This document shows, in pieces, positions 1 through 5,261 of a stretch of 5,261 bases of DNA; positions within the stretch are counted from its first letter, which is position 1; every line of letters starts with the position of its first letter. Under the pieces are notes generated by a model. It searched no databases, was not told the DNA's origin, and saw nothing but the letters and a program-made list of their open reading frames with translations. Made by a program: the position numbers and the translations under genes. This DNA is from Ignavibacteriota bacterium (lineage in GTDB: Bacteria; Bacteroidota; Ignavibacteria; Tepidaquicellales; Tepidaquicellaceae): positions 5,369 to 10,629 of the forward strand of contig PMIW01000220.1 in NCBI GenBank assembly GCA_003158365.1, in the 5' to 3' direction.

Positions 1-819
1 CCTGTTTATATAAATTCTGTTCCTGTAATAAAAAAGGGTGAAATAACGGGAACCAGGGGCATTGTTATTGATATGACAGGCCAAAAGGCAATCGAGGAAA
101 AACTAAAAATTCTTACTGATGAACAAAAAGAACTATTAGCCACGAAAGACAAATTCTTTTCAATAATAGCACACGACCTCCGGAATCCGTTTACAGGATT
201 ATATGCATTTACCCAGGTCCTGCACGAAGAGGCTCCTAATTTATCTAAAGAAGAAATATTGAGTTATTCAGGTCATTTAAAAAAATCAGCAGAAAACATT
301 TTTAAACTTCTTGAAAATCTCCTGCAGTGGGGAAGGTTACAAACCGGTAAGCTGGAAGTAAAAGCAGAGAAAATAAATCTTTTTGAAAAAGCAGAGAATA
401 GCATAGCACTAATGTCAAATAATGCCATCAAGAAAGAAATATCAATTAAAAATTACATTGGAAACGATATATATGTGAAAGCAGATAGTTTTATGCTGGA
501 TTCAATAATTCAGAATCTGCTTATGAATTCAATAAAATTCACTCCAAGAAAAGGCAGAATAGAATTCTTTTCTGAAAAATCGGGAAATATCATTAATGTA
601 TCTGTATCGGATACCGGAATAGGAATGACCAAAGAGCAATTGGAAGATATATTCAGATTAGATAAACGCAATACTACATTAGGTACGGAAAATGAACCCG
701 GTACTGGATTGGGTGTAATACTTTGTAAAGAGATGATTGAAAAACAAGGAGGAACACTAAACATTACATCTGAAATCAACAAAGGTTCAACTTTTAAATT
801 CAGCCTGCCGGTAGAATAG
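1..819 (+). CDS. PAS-linked sensor histidine kinase, 5'-truncated by the window edge
   Basis: This is the C-terminal part of a two-component sensor kinase that autophosphorylates on histidine and passes the phosphate to a response regulator. The reading frame is open from base 1. The ATG at 73 is probably internal, because the codons before it encode a GIVID strand followed by DMTGQKAIEEKLK, which looks like the end of a PAS/PAC domain and its coiled linker. Counting from that Met, the HisKA H-box HDLRNP has its phospho-accepting His at residue 34 (bases 172-174). The HATPase_c domain follows: N-box around residues 144-156 (NLLMNSIKFT), G1 box DTGIG at 180-184, and G2 box GTGLG at 210-214. 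All catalytic motifs are intact and the protein ends normally with TAG. No membrane segment lies in the visible part, and the sensory half is missing. The cognate regulator is not in the window. The kinase is convergent with the next gene, so a link to the downstream operon is not implied. Confidence 0.95.
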   Translation, partial: PVYINSVPVIKKGEITGTRGIVIDMTGQKAIEEKLKILTDEQKELLATKDKFFSIIAHDLRNPFTGLYAFTQVLHEEAPNLSKEEILSYSGHLKKSAENIFKLLENLLQWGRLQTGKLEVKAEKINLFEKAENSIALMSNNAIKKEISIKNYIGNDIYVKADSFMLDSIIQNLLMNSIKFTPRKGRIEFFSEKSGNIINVSVSDTGIGMTKEQLEDIFRLDKRNTTLGTENEPGTGLGVILCKEMIEKQGGTLNITSEINKGSTFKFSLPVE

Positions 820-837
820 GTTTTGAAATTTAAATAT

Positions 838-1305
838 TTAATAAAAAGATACGGCAGTGTTCTTTTTTTTGAATACCTGAAGTGTATCTATTGATAACCT
901 CGTCCCGACTGCAAACATAAAATCCAAAAAATACTTCGTGTTAAATGAACCAACGGTTTTATCTAATTTCCCGTATGTACTATCTGTAAATGCACAGCTG
1001 TATATTACAACGGGGTAAGGGATTTTATAGATTTCGAGAGAATTATTTCTTATAGAATGATAGGACATATATATCCTCATAGAATCATAACTTGTCATAT
1101 CTATTGTATCTGTCACAATATCTAAAAAACAAGGGTCCGGCCACGTGCAAAATAATGTACCGTAATTATAAACGTGATAACTTAAAACCCATCCTGTATC
1201 CGGTGTAGGGGGATTGTTTATATTAGAAACAGGCGTGGAATCATCCTTGCAGCTTACAATATATATCAAAAATAATGAGAAAAGAATGAATGTAATTTTT
1301 TTCAT
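838..1305 (-). CDS. Small predicted lipoprotein of unknown function
   Basis: I do not recognise this 155-residue protein. It starts with a short basic end (MKK), a hydrophobic stretch at residues 4-17, and a lipobox IVSC that puts the lipid-modified cysteine at residue 19, so it should be a type II signal peptide substrate. The mature protein begins CKDDSTPVSN and continues through a Pro/Asn/Thr-rich flexible linker (about 22-38) into a Tyr-, Ser- and Thr-rich region that looks beta-stranded. Three further cysteines at 53, 59 and 104 could form a disulfide. An acidic KDD stretch right after the lipid cysteine resembles the surface-export signal described for Bacteroidota lipoproteins, so an outer-membrane, perhaps surface-facing, location is possible. 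No Shine-Dalgarno is visible before the ATG (complement of 1303-1305). It converges on the kinase with an 18-bp gap and is divergent from the cytochrome operon. That it is a real gene is likely from the signal peptide; its function is open. Confidence 0.8.
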   Translation of the reverse strand: MKKITFILFSLFLIYIVSCKDDSTPVSNINNPPTPDTGWVLSYHVYNYGTLFCTWPDPCFLDIVTDTIDMTSYDSMRIYMSYHSIRNNSLEIYKIPYPVVIYSCAFTDSTYGKLDKTVGSFNTKYFLDFMFAVGTRLSIDTLQVFKKKNTAVSFY

Positions 1306-1451
1306 ATAGTTAAATTAAAATTAATTTAGAATTAATAACTATAGATAAAGAAATCAGATTAAACTATTTACAATTTTTGAAGTTATCAATGAATTAATTA
1401 ATATTTTACTTTTCCCGCACAGTAGCCGGCTTTCCCCTGTTGTTTAATTTC

Positions 1452-1489
1452 TCTACACTTTTTCTTTAATCCAAAGAACAAAGTGTAGA
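1452..1489. repeat. Long near-perfect inverted repeat (hairpin)
   Basis: The arm TCTACACTTTTTCTTT (1452-1467) pairs with bases 1473-1489 (AAAGAA, then C, then AAAGTGTAGA). This gives 16 base pairs around a five-base loop (AATCC), with a single bulged C at 1479. The stem is A/T-rich and no U-run follows it on either strand, so it does not look like an intrinsic terminator. It lies about 220 bp before the cytochrome operon and about 150 bp before the divergent lipoprotein gene. It could be an operator, a leader RNA structure, or part of a small dispersed repeat; the sequence alone does not decide. Confidence 0.6.
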
Positions 1490-1531
1490 AATATTAAATA
1501 AAATACTGTATATTTCATCAGGAGTGTAGAA
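1482..1531. repeat. Direct repeat AGTGTAGAA, two copies
   Basis: The nine bases AGTGTAGAA occur at 1482-1490, in the right arm of the hairpin, and again at 1523-1531, with starts 41 bp apart. Seven of them are also present in inverted form in the left hairpin arm. The second copy is followed by ACTC, making a small GAGT-GTAGA-ACTC stem-loop at 1522-1534. Three occurrences of one half-site within 80 bp could mark a protein-binding region, but short matches in AT-rich DNA also arise by chance. Confidence 0.4.
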
Positions 1532-1548
1532 CTCACGACAATTCAAGA

Positions 1549-1590
1549 GAAAATTTATTCTCACCGGAAAATAAATAAACATAAATTTTC
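1549..1590. repeat. Inverted repeat GAAAATTTAT / ATAAATTTTC
   Basis: A perfect 10-bp inverted repeat (1549-1558 and 1581-1590) has a 22-base centre. Its A/T-only character makes chance likely. It is recorded because it lies in the presumed control region of the operon, between the hairpin and the start codon. Confidence 0.3.
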
Positions 1591-1708
1591 GACAAAATAA
1601 TATTAATCTGTCAATCCGGAAGATATTAATTTTTTTAATAAATTATAATTTTATGGAAGAATTTTAATTTTCTAATATAAATTATTAACAATTAATTTTT
1701 ACAGCAAT

Positions 1709-2647
1709 ATGAAAAATCTGAATAGAAGGGATTTTTTCAAAACAGCGGCACTCGGCGCTACTATAGCAACTCTGGGAGCTTCTTCCGTTAAGGGAGCCGA
1801 AAAAATACTCTCGGAAAACAGAATCGGCATTCTTGTCGATACCGATGTCTGCGTTGGATGCAGGCATTGCGAATGGGCCTGCCGTACAGCTCATAATTTA
1901 CCGACTCCCGACCTTGAGACCTATTCCGATAATTCGGTTTTTATAGAATACAGGCGTCCCGATGCTACAGCACTGACCGTAGTAAATGAATTTGAAAACG
2001 ATAACAATTCCCTGCTTCCGATATACGTAAAAACACAGTGCATGCATTGCGAGCGTCCCGCCTGCGTTTCCGCCTGCATAGTAGGTGCATTGACAAAAGG
2101 CGAAGACGGAAGTGTAATATGGGATACGAATAAATGTATTGGCTGCAGGTATTGCATGGTTGCCTGCCAGTTCCAGATTCCGACTTATGATTACGACAGG
2201 TCTATTGACCCGCAAATCAGAAAATGTGATTTATGCCACGACAGAAGAACCAGCGGCAAGCTGCCCGCCTGCGTTGAGATTTGCCCGAATGAAGCATTGT
2301 TGTTTGGCAAGCGCAGTGAAGTTTTAAGAGTGGCAAAAAACAGGATAAAAAGAAAATCGGATGTTTATATAGACCATATATATGGTGAACAGGAAATCGG
2401 CGGAACATCGTGGATGTACATTGCAGGTAAAAATTTCGAAAAACTTAAATTGCCTCCTCTGGGAAACAGTCCCGCTCCGGGTATATCGGAGTCAATTCAG
2501 CACGGCATATTTGCATACTTCGTTCCCCCTGTTACTTTATATGCACTGCTTGGCACGATGATGTGGCTTACTAAACGGCGTAATAAGGATAATGATGATA
2601 ATGAAAATGTTGACGTAAAAAAAGACGGGAAAGGAGAAAAATCATGA
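1709..2647 (+). CDS. HybA-like Tat-exported 4x[4Fe-4S] ferredoxin subunit with C-terminal membrane anchor
   Basis: This 312-residue electron-transfer subunit should carry electrons between a membrane quinone-reactive partner and a periplasmic redox protein. It begins with a Tat signal: NRRDFFK (residues 5-11), then a hydrophobic Ala/Leu stretch, with cleavage probably near residue 30. Sixteen cysteines form the four-cluster pattern of the HybA/DmsB/NrfC/PsrB family: C48, C51, C54, C58; C111, C114, C119, C123; C143, C146, C149, C153; C173, C176, C188, C192. After the clusters comes a HybA-type region with GEQEIGGTSWMYI (226-238) and a single membrane helix at about 266-287, followed by KRRNK and an acidic tail. 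This full-length layout matches E. coli HybA better than the anchorless DmsB or NrfC. The ATG is chosen because the Tat motif starts right after it. No Shine-Dalgarno is seen. The stop overlaps the next start (ATGA). HybA normally serves hydrogenase 2, but no hydrogenase gene is here, so I give no symbol. Confidence 0.93.
   Translation: MKNLNRRDFFKTAALGATIATLGASSVKGAEKILSENRIGILVDTDVCVGCRHCEWACRTAHNLPTPDLETYSDNSVFIEYRRPDATALTVVNEFENDNNSLLPIYVKTQCMHCERPACVSACIVGALTKGEDGSVIWDTNKCIGCRYCMVACQFQIPTYDYDRSIDPQIRKCDLCHDRRTSGKLPACVEICPNEALLFGKRSEVLRVAKNRIKRKSDVYIDHIYGEQEIGGTSWMYIAGKNFEKLKLPPLGNSPAPGISESIQHGIFAYFVPPVTLYALLGTMMWLTKRRNKDNDDNENVDVKKDGKGEKS
2630..2636 (+). promoter_or_regulatory. Ribosome binding site AAAGGAG for the HybB-like gene
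   Basis: AAAGGAG lies seven bases before the ATG at 2644, inside the 3' end of the upstream gene. Together with the ATGA overlap it fixes the start and suggests coupled translation. Confidence 0.8.
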
Positions 2648-3882
2648 TACCGTGGCCTGTTAAATACAGATTTTTCACTCCGGGTGTTATTATACTTATA
2701 ATCATTGCACTAAACGGACTTGCTTTTTTGGCAGTCAGATTTTTTAGCGGATTGGGAGCAGTAACCAATCTCGATAATAATACACCGTGGGGATTGTGGA
2801 TTGGCGTGGATGTTGCCGCAGGTGTAGCCCTTGCCGCAGGAGGTTTTACTTCTGCAGCACTCGGACATATCATGCACCGTGAGCATTATCATGCAATTGT
2901 CCGCCCGGCTTTGCTGACTGCGATGCTGGGATATACTTTTGTTGCTTTTGCGGTTTGCGTCGATATCGGCAGATTTTATTACATATGGCATCCGCTGATA
3001 ATGTGGAACGGAAATTCCGCGTTGTTTGAAGTAGGCATATGTGTAATGATTTATATGACGGTTCTTTATATAGAATTCCTTCCGATTGTTACGGAAAGAT
3101 TTATGGGAAGGGTGGATTTACCGGAATTCCTGAGTTTCCTGAATAAACCGATTGATAAAGTTTTAAGATATCTCGACAGCCGCCTTAAATTAACAATGTT
3201 TGTATTTATTATTGCAGGGGTCGTGCTTTCCACTCTTCACCAATCTTCGCTTGGAACGCTTATGGTAATTGCAGGGCAGAAGATGCACCCGCTATGGCAG
3301 ACACCTGTACTTCCGCTTTTATTCCTGCTCTCTGCGATTGCAGTGGGATTCCCGATGATTATTTTCGAGTCATTAATTGCTTCGCGCAGTTTTAAAATTA
3401 AACCAGAAATGAAAATATTGTCAAGACTTGGAGCGATGGTTGCCCCTATTGTCGGGATATATCTTGCGGTTAAAATAGGCGATATCTTTATCAGGGAAAC
3501 TTTCAAATACATTTTGATATTTGATGCGACTGCGTGGATGTTTATTGCCGAGATGAGTTTATTTATAATTGCTTTTATACTTTTCCTTTCCAAAAAAATT
3601 ACAAATTCACCTCTCGGTCTTTTCTCGGCATCCTTGCTTGTAATTGCAGGGGTGATGCTTAACAGGGTAAATAATTTTATAGTTGCTTATAAACCGTTTT
3701 TTAATCCAAGCGCATATTTCCCCTCATTCGGAGAAATTTCCGTTACTCTCGGATGTATAGCATTGCTTGTGCTTGTTTACAGGACTGTTGTAATGATTTT
3801 TCCCGTAATAACACAGGAACGAAAAGACCTTGTAAAAAAAATAATTGAAATTGAAAATTCAAGAGCAGGGAGTTTCAAATGA
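2644..3882 (+). CDS. HybB-like (NrfD superfamily) integral membrane quinone-reactive subunit
   Basis: This 412-residue membrane protein is the expected quinol/quinone-binding partner of the FeS subunit encoded just upstream. About ten hydrophobic helices are visible, at roughly residues 11-34, 48-75, 83-107, 124-148, 181-200, 217-242, 255-278, 290-315, 321-340 and 364-388. Features typical of HybB are NTPWGLWIGVDV (46-57), the basic/histidine loop HREHYH (78-83), STLHQSSLG (196-204) and FESLI (241-245). Ten helices and a length near 400 fit HybB (392 residues in E. coli) better than the shorter eight-helix NrfD/PsrC proteins. The family carries no heme; it binds menaquinone or ubiquinone and passes electrons to the adjacent FeS protein. 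The start overlaps the previous stop and has a good Shine-Dalgarno; the stop overlaps the next start. Without hydrogenase genes, the name HybB describes homology, not a proven hydrogenase role. Confidence 0.93.
   Translation: MIPWPVKYRFFTPGVIILIIIALNGLAFLAVRFFSGLGAVTNLDNNTPWGLWIGVDVAAGVALAAGGFTSAALGHIMHREHYHAIVRPALLTAMLGYTFVAFAVCVDIGRFYYIWHPLIMWNGNSALFEVGICVMIYMTVLYIEFLPIVTERFMGRVDLPEFLSFLNKPIDKVLRYLDSRLKLTMFVFIIAGVVLSTLHQSSLGTLMVIAGQKMHPLWQTPVLPLLFLLSAIAVGFPMIIFESLIASRSFKIKPEMKILSRLGAMVAPIVGIYLAVKIGDIFIRETFKYILIFDATAWMFIAEMSLFIIAFILFLSKKITNSPLGLFSASLLVIAGVMLNRVNNFIVAYKPFFNPSAYFPSFGEISVTLGCIALLVLVYRTVVMIFPVITQERKDLVKKIIEIENSRAGSFK
3867..3872 (+). promoter_or_regulatory. Ribosome binding site AGGGAG for the cytochrome gene
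   Basis: AGGGAG lies six bases before the ATG at 3879, within the end of the HybB-like gene, and supports that start together with the second ATGA overlap. Confidence 0.65.
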
Positions 3883-5117
3883 AAAAAATATACTTCATAT
3901 TAATTCCTTTAATCCTGATAATATGCATTGCAGGTACATCTCTGCTGCCTCAGGTAAAAAAGTTAACTGCCGAAAAGGAAACTTTATCGGGTAAGAACAA
4001 AAAAAATAGTTCATCTGAAGTTACATCTGAACATATTGACAATAAACTGAATTGTAAATCCTGTCACTCAATTGAGTACCCGACAAAAAATGATCCCGGT
4101 CTTCGAAGCTGTCCCAGAAAAAGCATGGTATCGGATTTTCCGTCTTCGAGTGAAGGTCCGAATGTAGTTGCCATAAACGAAATGTCAGATAACTACGCAG
4201 GCGTTGTGTTTTCGCATAAAATACATTCTCAGATGTCTGAAATGTCCACGGGCTGCACGGGCTGTCATCATTACAATACAACCGGACCTGTTTTAAGCTG
4301 TAAAGAATGCCACGAGAAAAACCGTACGCGAGAAGACGTATCAGTACCCGATTTAAAAGCCGCATATCACCGCCAGTGCATGACGTGCCACAAGCAATGG
4401 AGCCACGAAAACGGATGCGGTTCAACATGCCATTTACGCAAGGGTTCGGAATATCAGAAAGCAAGCCTGCAGGATATTTCAAATAAAACACATCCCGTAC
4501 TTACAGAGCCTGATAAACTCACGTGGGAAACCAATTTCGAACAGGGTAAAATTGTTACATTCTTTCATAACGAGCATAACAAGCTTTTCAAAATTAATTG
4601 CAAAAGCTGCCACAGCAGGGATAACTGTATTACCTGTCATGATTCAAAAATGCAAAAGGATTTCAATAAACCGATCAGAATTCAGAAATCTTTTGAGGAG
4701 CATCACAAACCGTGTGTCACCTGTCACGAGGGTAATACCTGTGAGAAATGCCACATGGAAAAGGAAATGACTCCATTTAATCACGGCAAATCAACGGGGT
4801 GGACTTTGAATTCGTATCACAGCCGTCTTGCATGTACAAAATGCCACGGCAACAGTATGCCGTATAAAAAGCTTGATAATAATTGTGTTTCCTGCCATAA
4901 GAATTTTATTGACGGAAAATTAGACCATAAAGTTATCGGTCTGGCACTTTCAGAAAACCACAGCGGGCTGGAATGTAATAATTGCCATAAAAACGGAAAT
5001 TTTGTGCAGACTCCCGAATGTTCGATGTGCCATGACGATAAATCTTATCCCGCTTATTTACCGGGGAAGAAGGTGAAGAATAAAACACCAAATTCAGATT
5101 ACACGACAAAACAATAA
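3879..5117 (+). CDS. Periplasmic multiheme cytochrome c (12 CXXCH plus one CX3CH), N-terminally anchored
   Basis: This 412-residue protein should accept or donate electrons in the periplasm for the HybA/HybB-like pair. A hydrophobic N-terminal segment (about 4-24) after MKK is a signal peptide or, as no clear cleavage site is seen, a membrane anchor; a Lys/Ser-rich linker follows to about 50. CXXCH heme motifs start at C59, C126, C141, C167, C241, C250, C279, C288, C319, C336, C366 and C381. A thirteenth, C180-GST-C184-H185, has three residues between the cysteines. Fifteen other histidines, mostly 5-16 residues before a motif (for example H113/H116, H164, H230/H233, H275/H276, H302/H314, H350/H361), are enough for bis-His coordination of every heme. 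Motifs from C126 on fall in pairs, suggesting repeated di-heme modules. After the first motif a lone C78-PR stands where a second might be. It looks like a cytochrome c3-like/Hmc-type relay; the partner is unknown. Maturation needs a Ccm/Ccs system elsewhere. Confidence 0.93.
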   Translation: MKKIYFILIPLILIICIAGTSLLPQVKKLTAEKETLSGKNKKNSSSEVTSEHIDNKLNCKSCHSIEYPTKNDPGLRSCPRKSMVSDFPSSSEGPNVVAINEMSDNYAGVVFSHKIHSQMSEMSTGCTGCHHYNTTGPVLSCKECHEKNRTREDVSVPDLKAAYHRQCMTCHKQWSHENGCGSTCHLRKGSEYQKASLQDISNKTHPVLTEPDKLTWETNFEQGKIVTFFHNEHNKLFKINCKSCHSRDNCITCHDSKMQKDFNKPIRIQKSFEEHHKPCVTCHEGNTCEKCHMEKEMTPFNHGKSTGWTLNSYHSRLACTKCHGNSMPYKKLDNNCVSCHKNFIDGKLDHKVIGLALSENHSGLECNNCHKNGNFVQTPECSMCHDDKSYPAYLPGKKVKNKTPNSDYTTKQ

Positions 5118-5143
5118 CAATATGATTTTATATAGGTAAAATT

Positions 5144-5174
5144 TTGACTAAAAAGTTTTGTACTTAAATATTAT
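5144..5174 (+). promoter_or_regulatory. Possible promoter of the tRNA gene
   Basis: TTGACT (5144-5149) and TATTAT (5169-5174), 19 bases apart, resemble -35 and -10 boxes, with transcription expected to begin a few bases before the tRNA. The spacing is slightly long and the region AT-rich. If the host uses a Bacteroidota-type sigma factor, the TATGTTTT at 5177-5184 (similar to TAnnTTTG) is an alternative, though it would leave almost no leader. No terminator is visible between the cytochrome stop and the tRNA, so read-through from the operon is also possible. Confidence 0.3.
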
Positions 5175-5187
5175 ATTATGTTTTAAT

Positions 5188-5261
<74 letters not shown>

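Larger units (their letters stand above)
1306..1708. other. AT-rich divergent intergenic region
   Basis: This stretch of about 400 bp separates the lipoprotein gene (leftward) from the electron-transfer operon (rightward) and should hold promoters for both. I see no convincing coding frame in it. It is extremely AT-rich apart from a short GC-richer island at about 1414-1439, which contains the 8-bp palindrome AGCCGGCT (1424-1431). It also holds a strong hairpin and two further repeats, listed separately. A TATAAT hexamer occurs at 1644-1649, about 60 bp before the operon start codon, but no matching -35 element stands at the usual spacing, so I do not call a promoter. No Shine-Dalgarno precedes the ATG at 1709. 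Confidence 0.7.

Noticed and set aside
73..75. ATG at 73 as the start of a short histidine kinase
   Set aside because: The same frame is open to base 1 and encodes a PAS-like C-terminal strand directly before it, so the gene most likely begins outside the window.
820..840. Terminator between the convergent kinase and lipoprotein genes
   Set aside because: The 18-bp gap and its flanks contain only A/T-rich sequence with a short AAATATTT palindrome and no GC-containing stem.
1452..1489. Reading the hairpin as an intrinsic terminator
   Set aside because: The stem is A/T-rich, no U-run follows on either strand, and it is not placed right after any gene end.
3237..3593. Antisense open frame across the HybB-like gene, and similar ones at 2571-2991 and 1898-2408
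   Set aside because: All mirror a well-supported membrane or FeS protein gene; none has a start signal or a recognisable product.
1709..3882. Calling the operon a hydrogenase 2 operon
   Set aside because: HybA and HybB homology is clear, but no hydrogenase large or small subunit or maturation gene is present, and the third gene is a multiheme cytochrome.
3879..3950. Lipobox in the cytochrome N-terminus (LIIC at residues 13-16)
   Set aside because: The residue before the cysteine is Ile rather than Gly, Ala or Ser, and the cysteine lies within the hydrophobic core, so lipidation is unlikely.
4021..4491. Long antisense open frame across the cytochrome gene
   Set aside because: It lies wholly opposite the heme-motif coding sequence, and its product shows no domain or signal. 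It is open because the sense strand codon use leaves few stops in that frame.
4552..4770. Plus-strand 72-codon frame inside the cytochrome gene
   Set aside because: It overlaps heme motifs in the correct frame of the cytochrome and has no ribosome binding site or recognisable product.

Overview
The window looks like chromosomal DNA from an AT-rich, Gram-negative bacterium of the Bacteroidota/Ignavibacteriota (FCB) type. This assignment is inference. It rests on a lipoprotein beginning with a CKDD-type acidic stretch, the style of the HDLRNP-type histidine kinase, very AT-rich intergenic DNA, and a first operon gene with no Shine-Dalgarno sequence. No phylogenetic marker in the window fixes the lineage; the only RNA gene is a tRNA-Pro.

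Layout. (1) Positions 1-819, plus strand: the 3' part of a PAS-linked sensor histidine kinase whose start lies outside the window. (2) Positions 838-1305, minus strand: a small lipoprotein of unknown function, convergent with the kinase and only 18 bp from it. (3) Positions 1306-1708: a very AT-rich spacer of about 400 bp between divergent genes. It holds a near-perfect 16-bp hairpin, a repeated half-site of that hairpin, and a weaker inverted repeat. (4) Positions 1709-5117, plus strand: a tight three-gene operon joined by two ATGA stop/start overlaps. (5) Positions 5188-5261, plus strand: a complete tRNA-Pro(CGG) at the right edge.

The operon is the main content. Gene 1 is a Tat-exported, membrane-anchored HybA-like protein with sixteen cysteines arranged for four [4Fe-4S] clusters. 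Gene 2 is a HybB-like member of the NrfD superfamily with ten predicted membrane helices. Gene 3 is an N-terminally anchored periplasmic multiheme cytochrome c with twelve CXXCH motifs and one unusual CX3CH motif. No hydrogenase large or small subunit and no molybdopterin subunit is present among these three genes. The simplest reading is a quinol:cytochrome c oxidoreductase, or the reverse. HybB-like protein would exchange electrons with menaquinone, HybA-like protein would carry them through its clusters, and the cytochrome would pass them on in the periplasm. The organisation resembles Hmc-type complexes of sulfate reducers and the Cbc4-type modules described in Geobacter, but the exact electron partner cannot be read from the window.

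The cytochrome appears to be built from repeated di-heme modules, with a degenerate first module and an altered heme motif in the third. That architecture and the hairpin upstream of the operon are the two points most worth checking.
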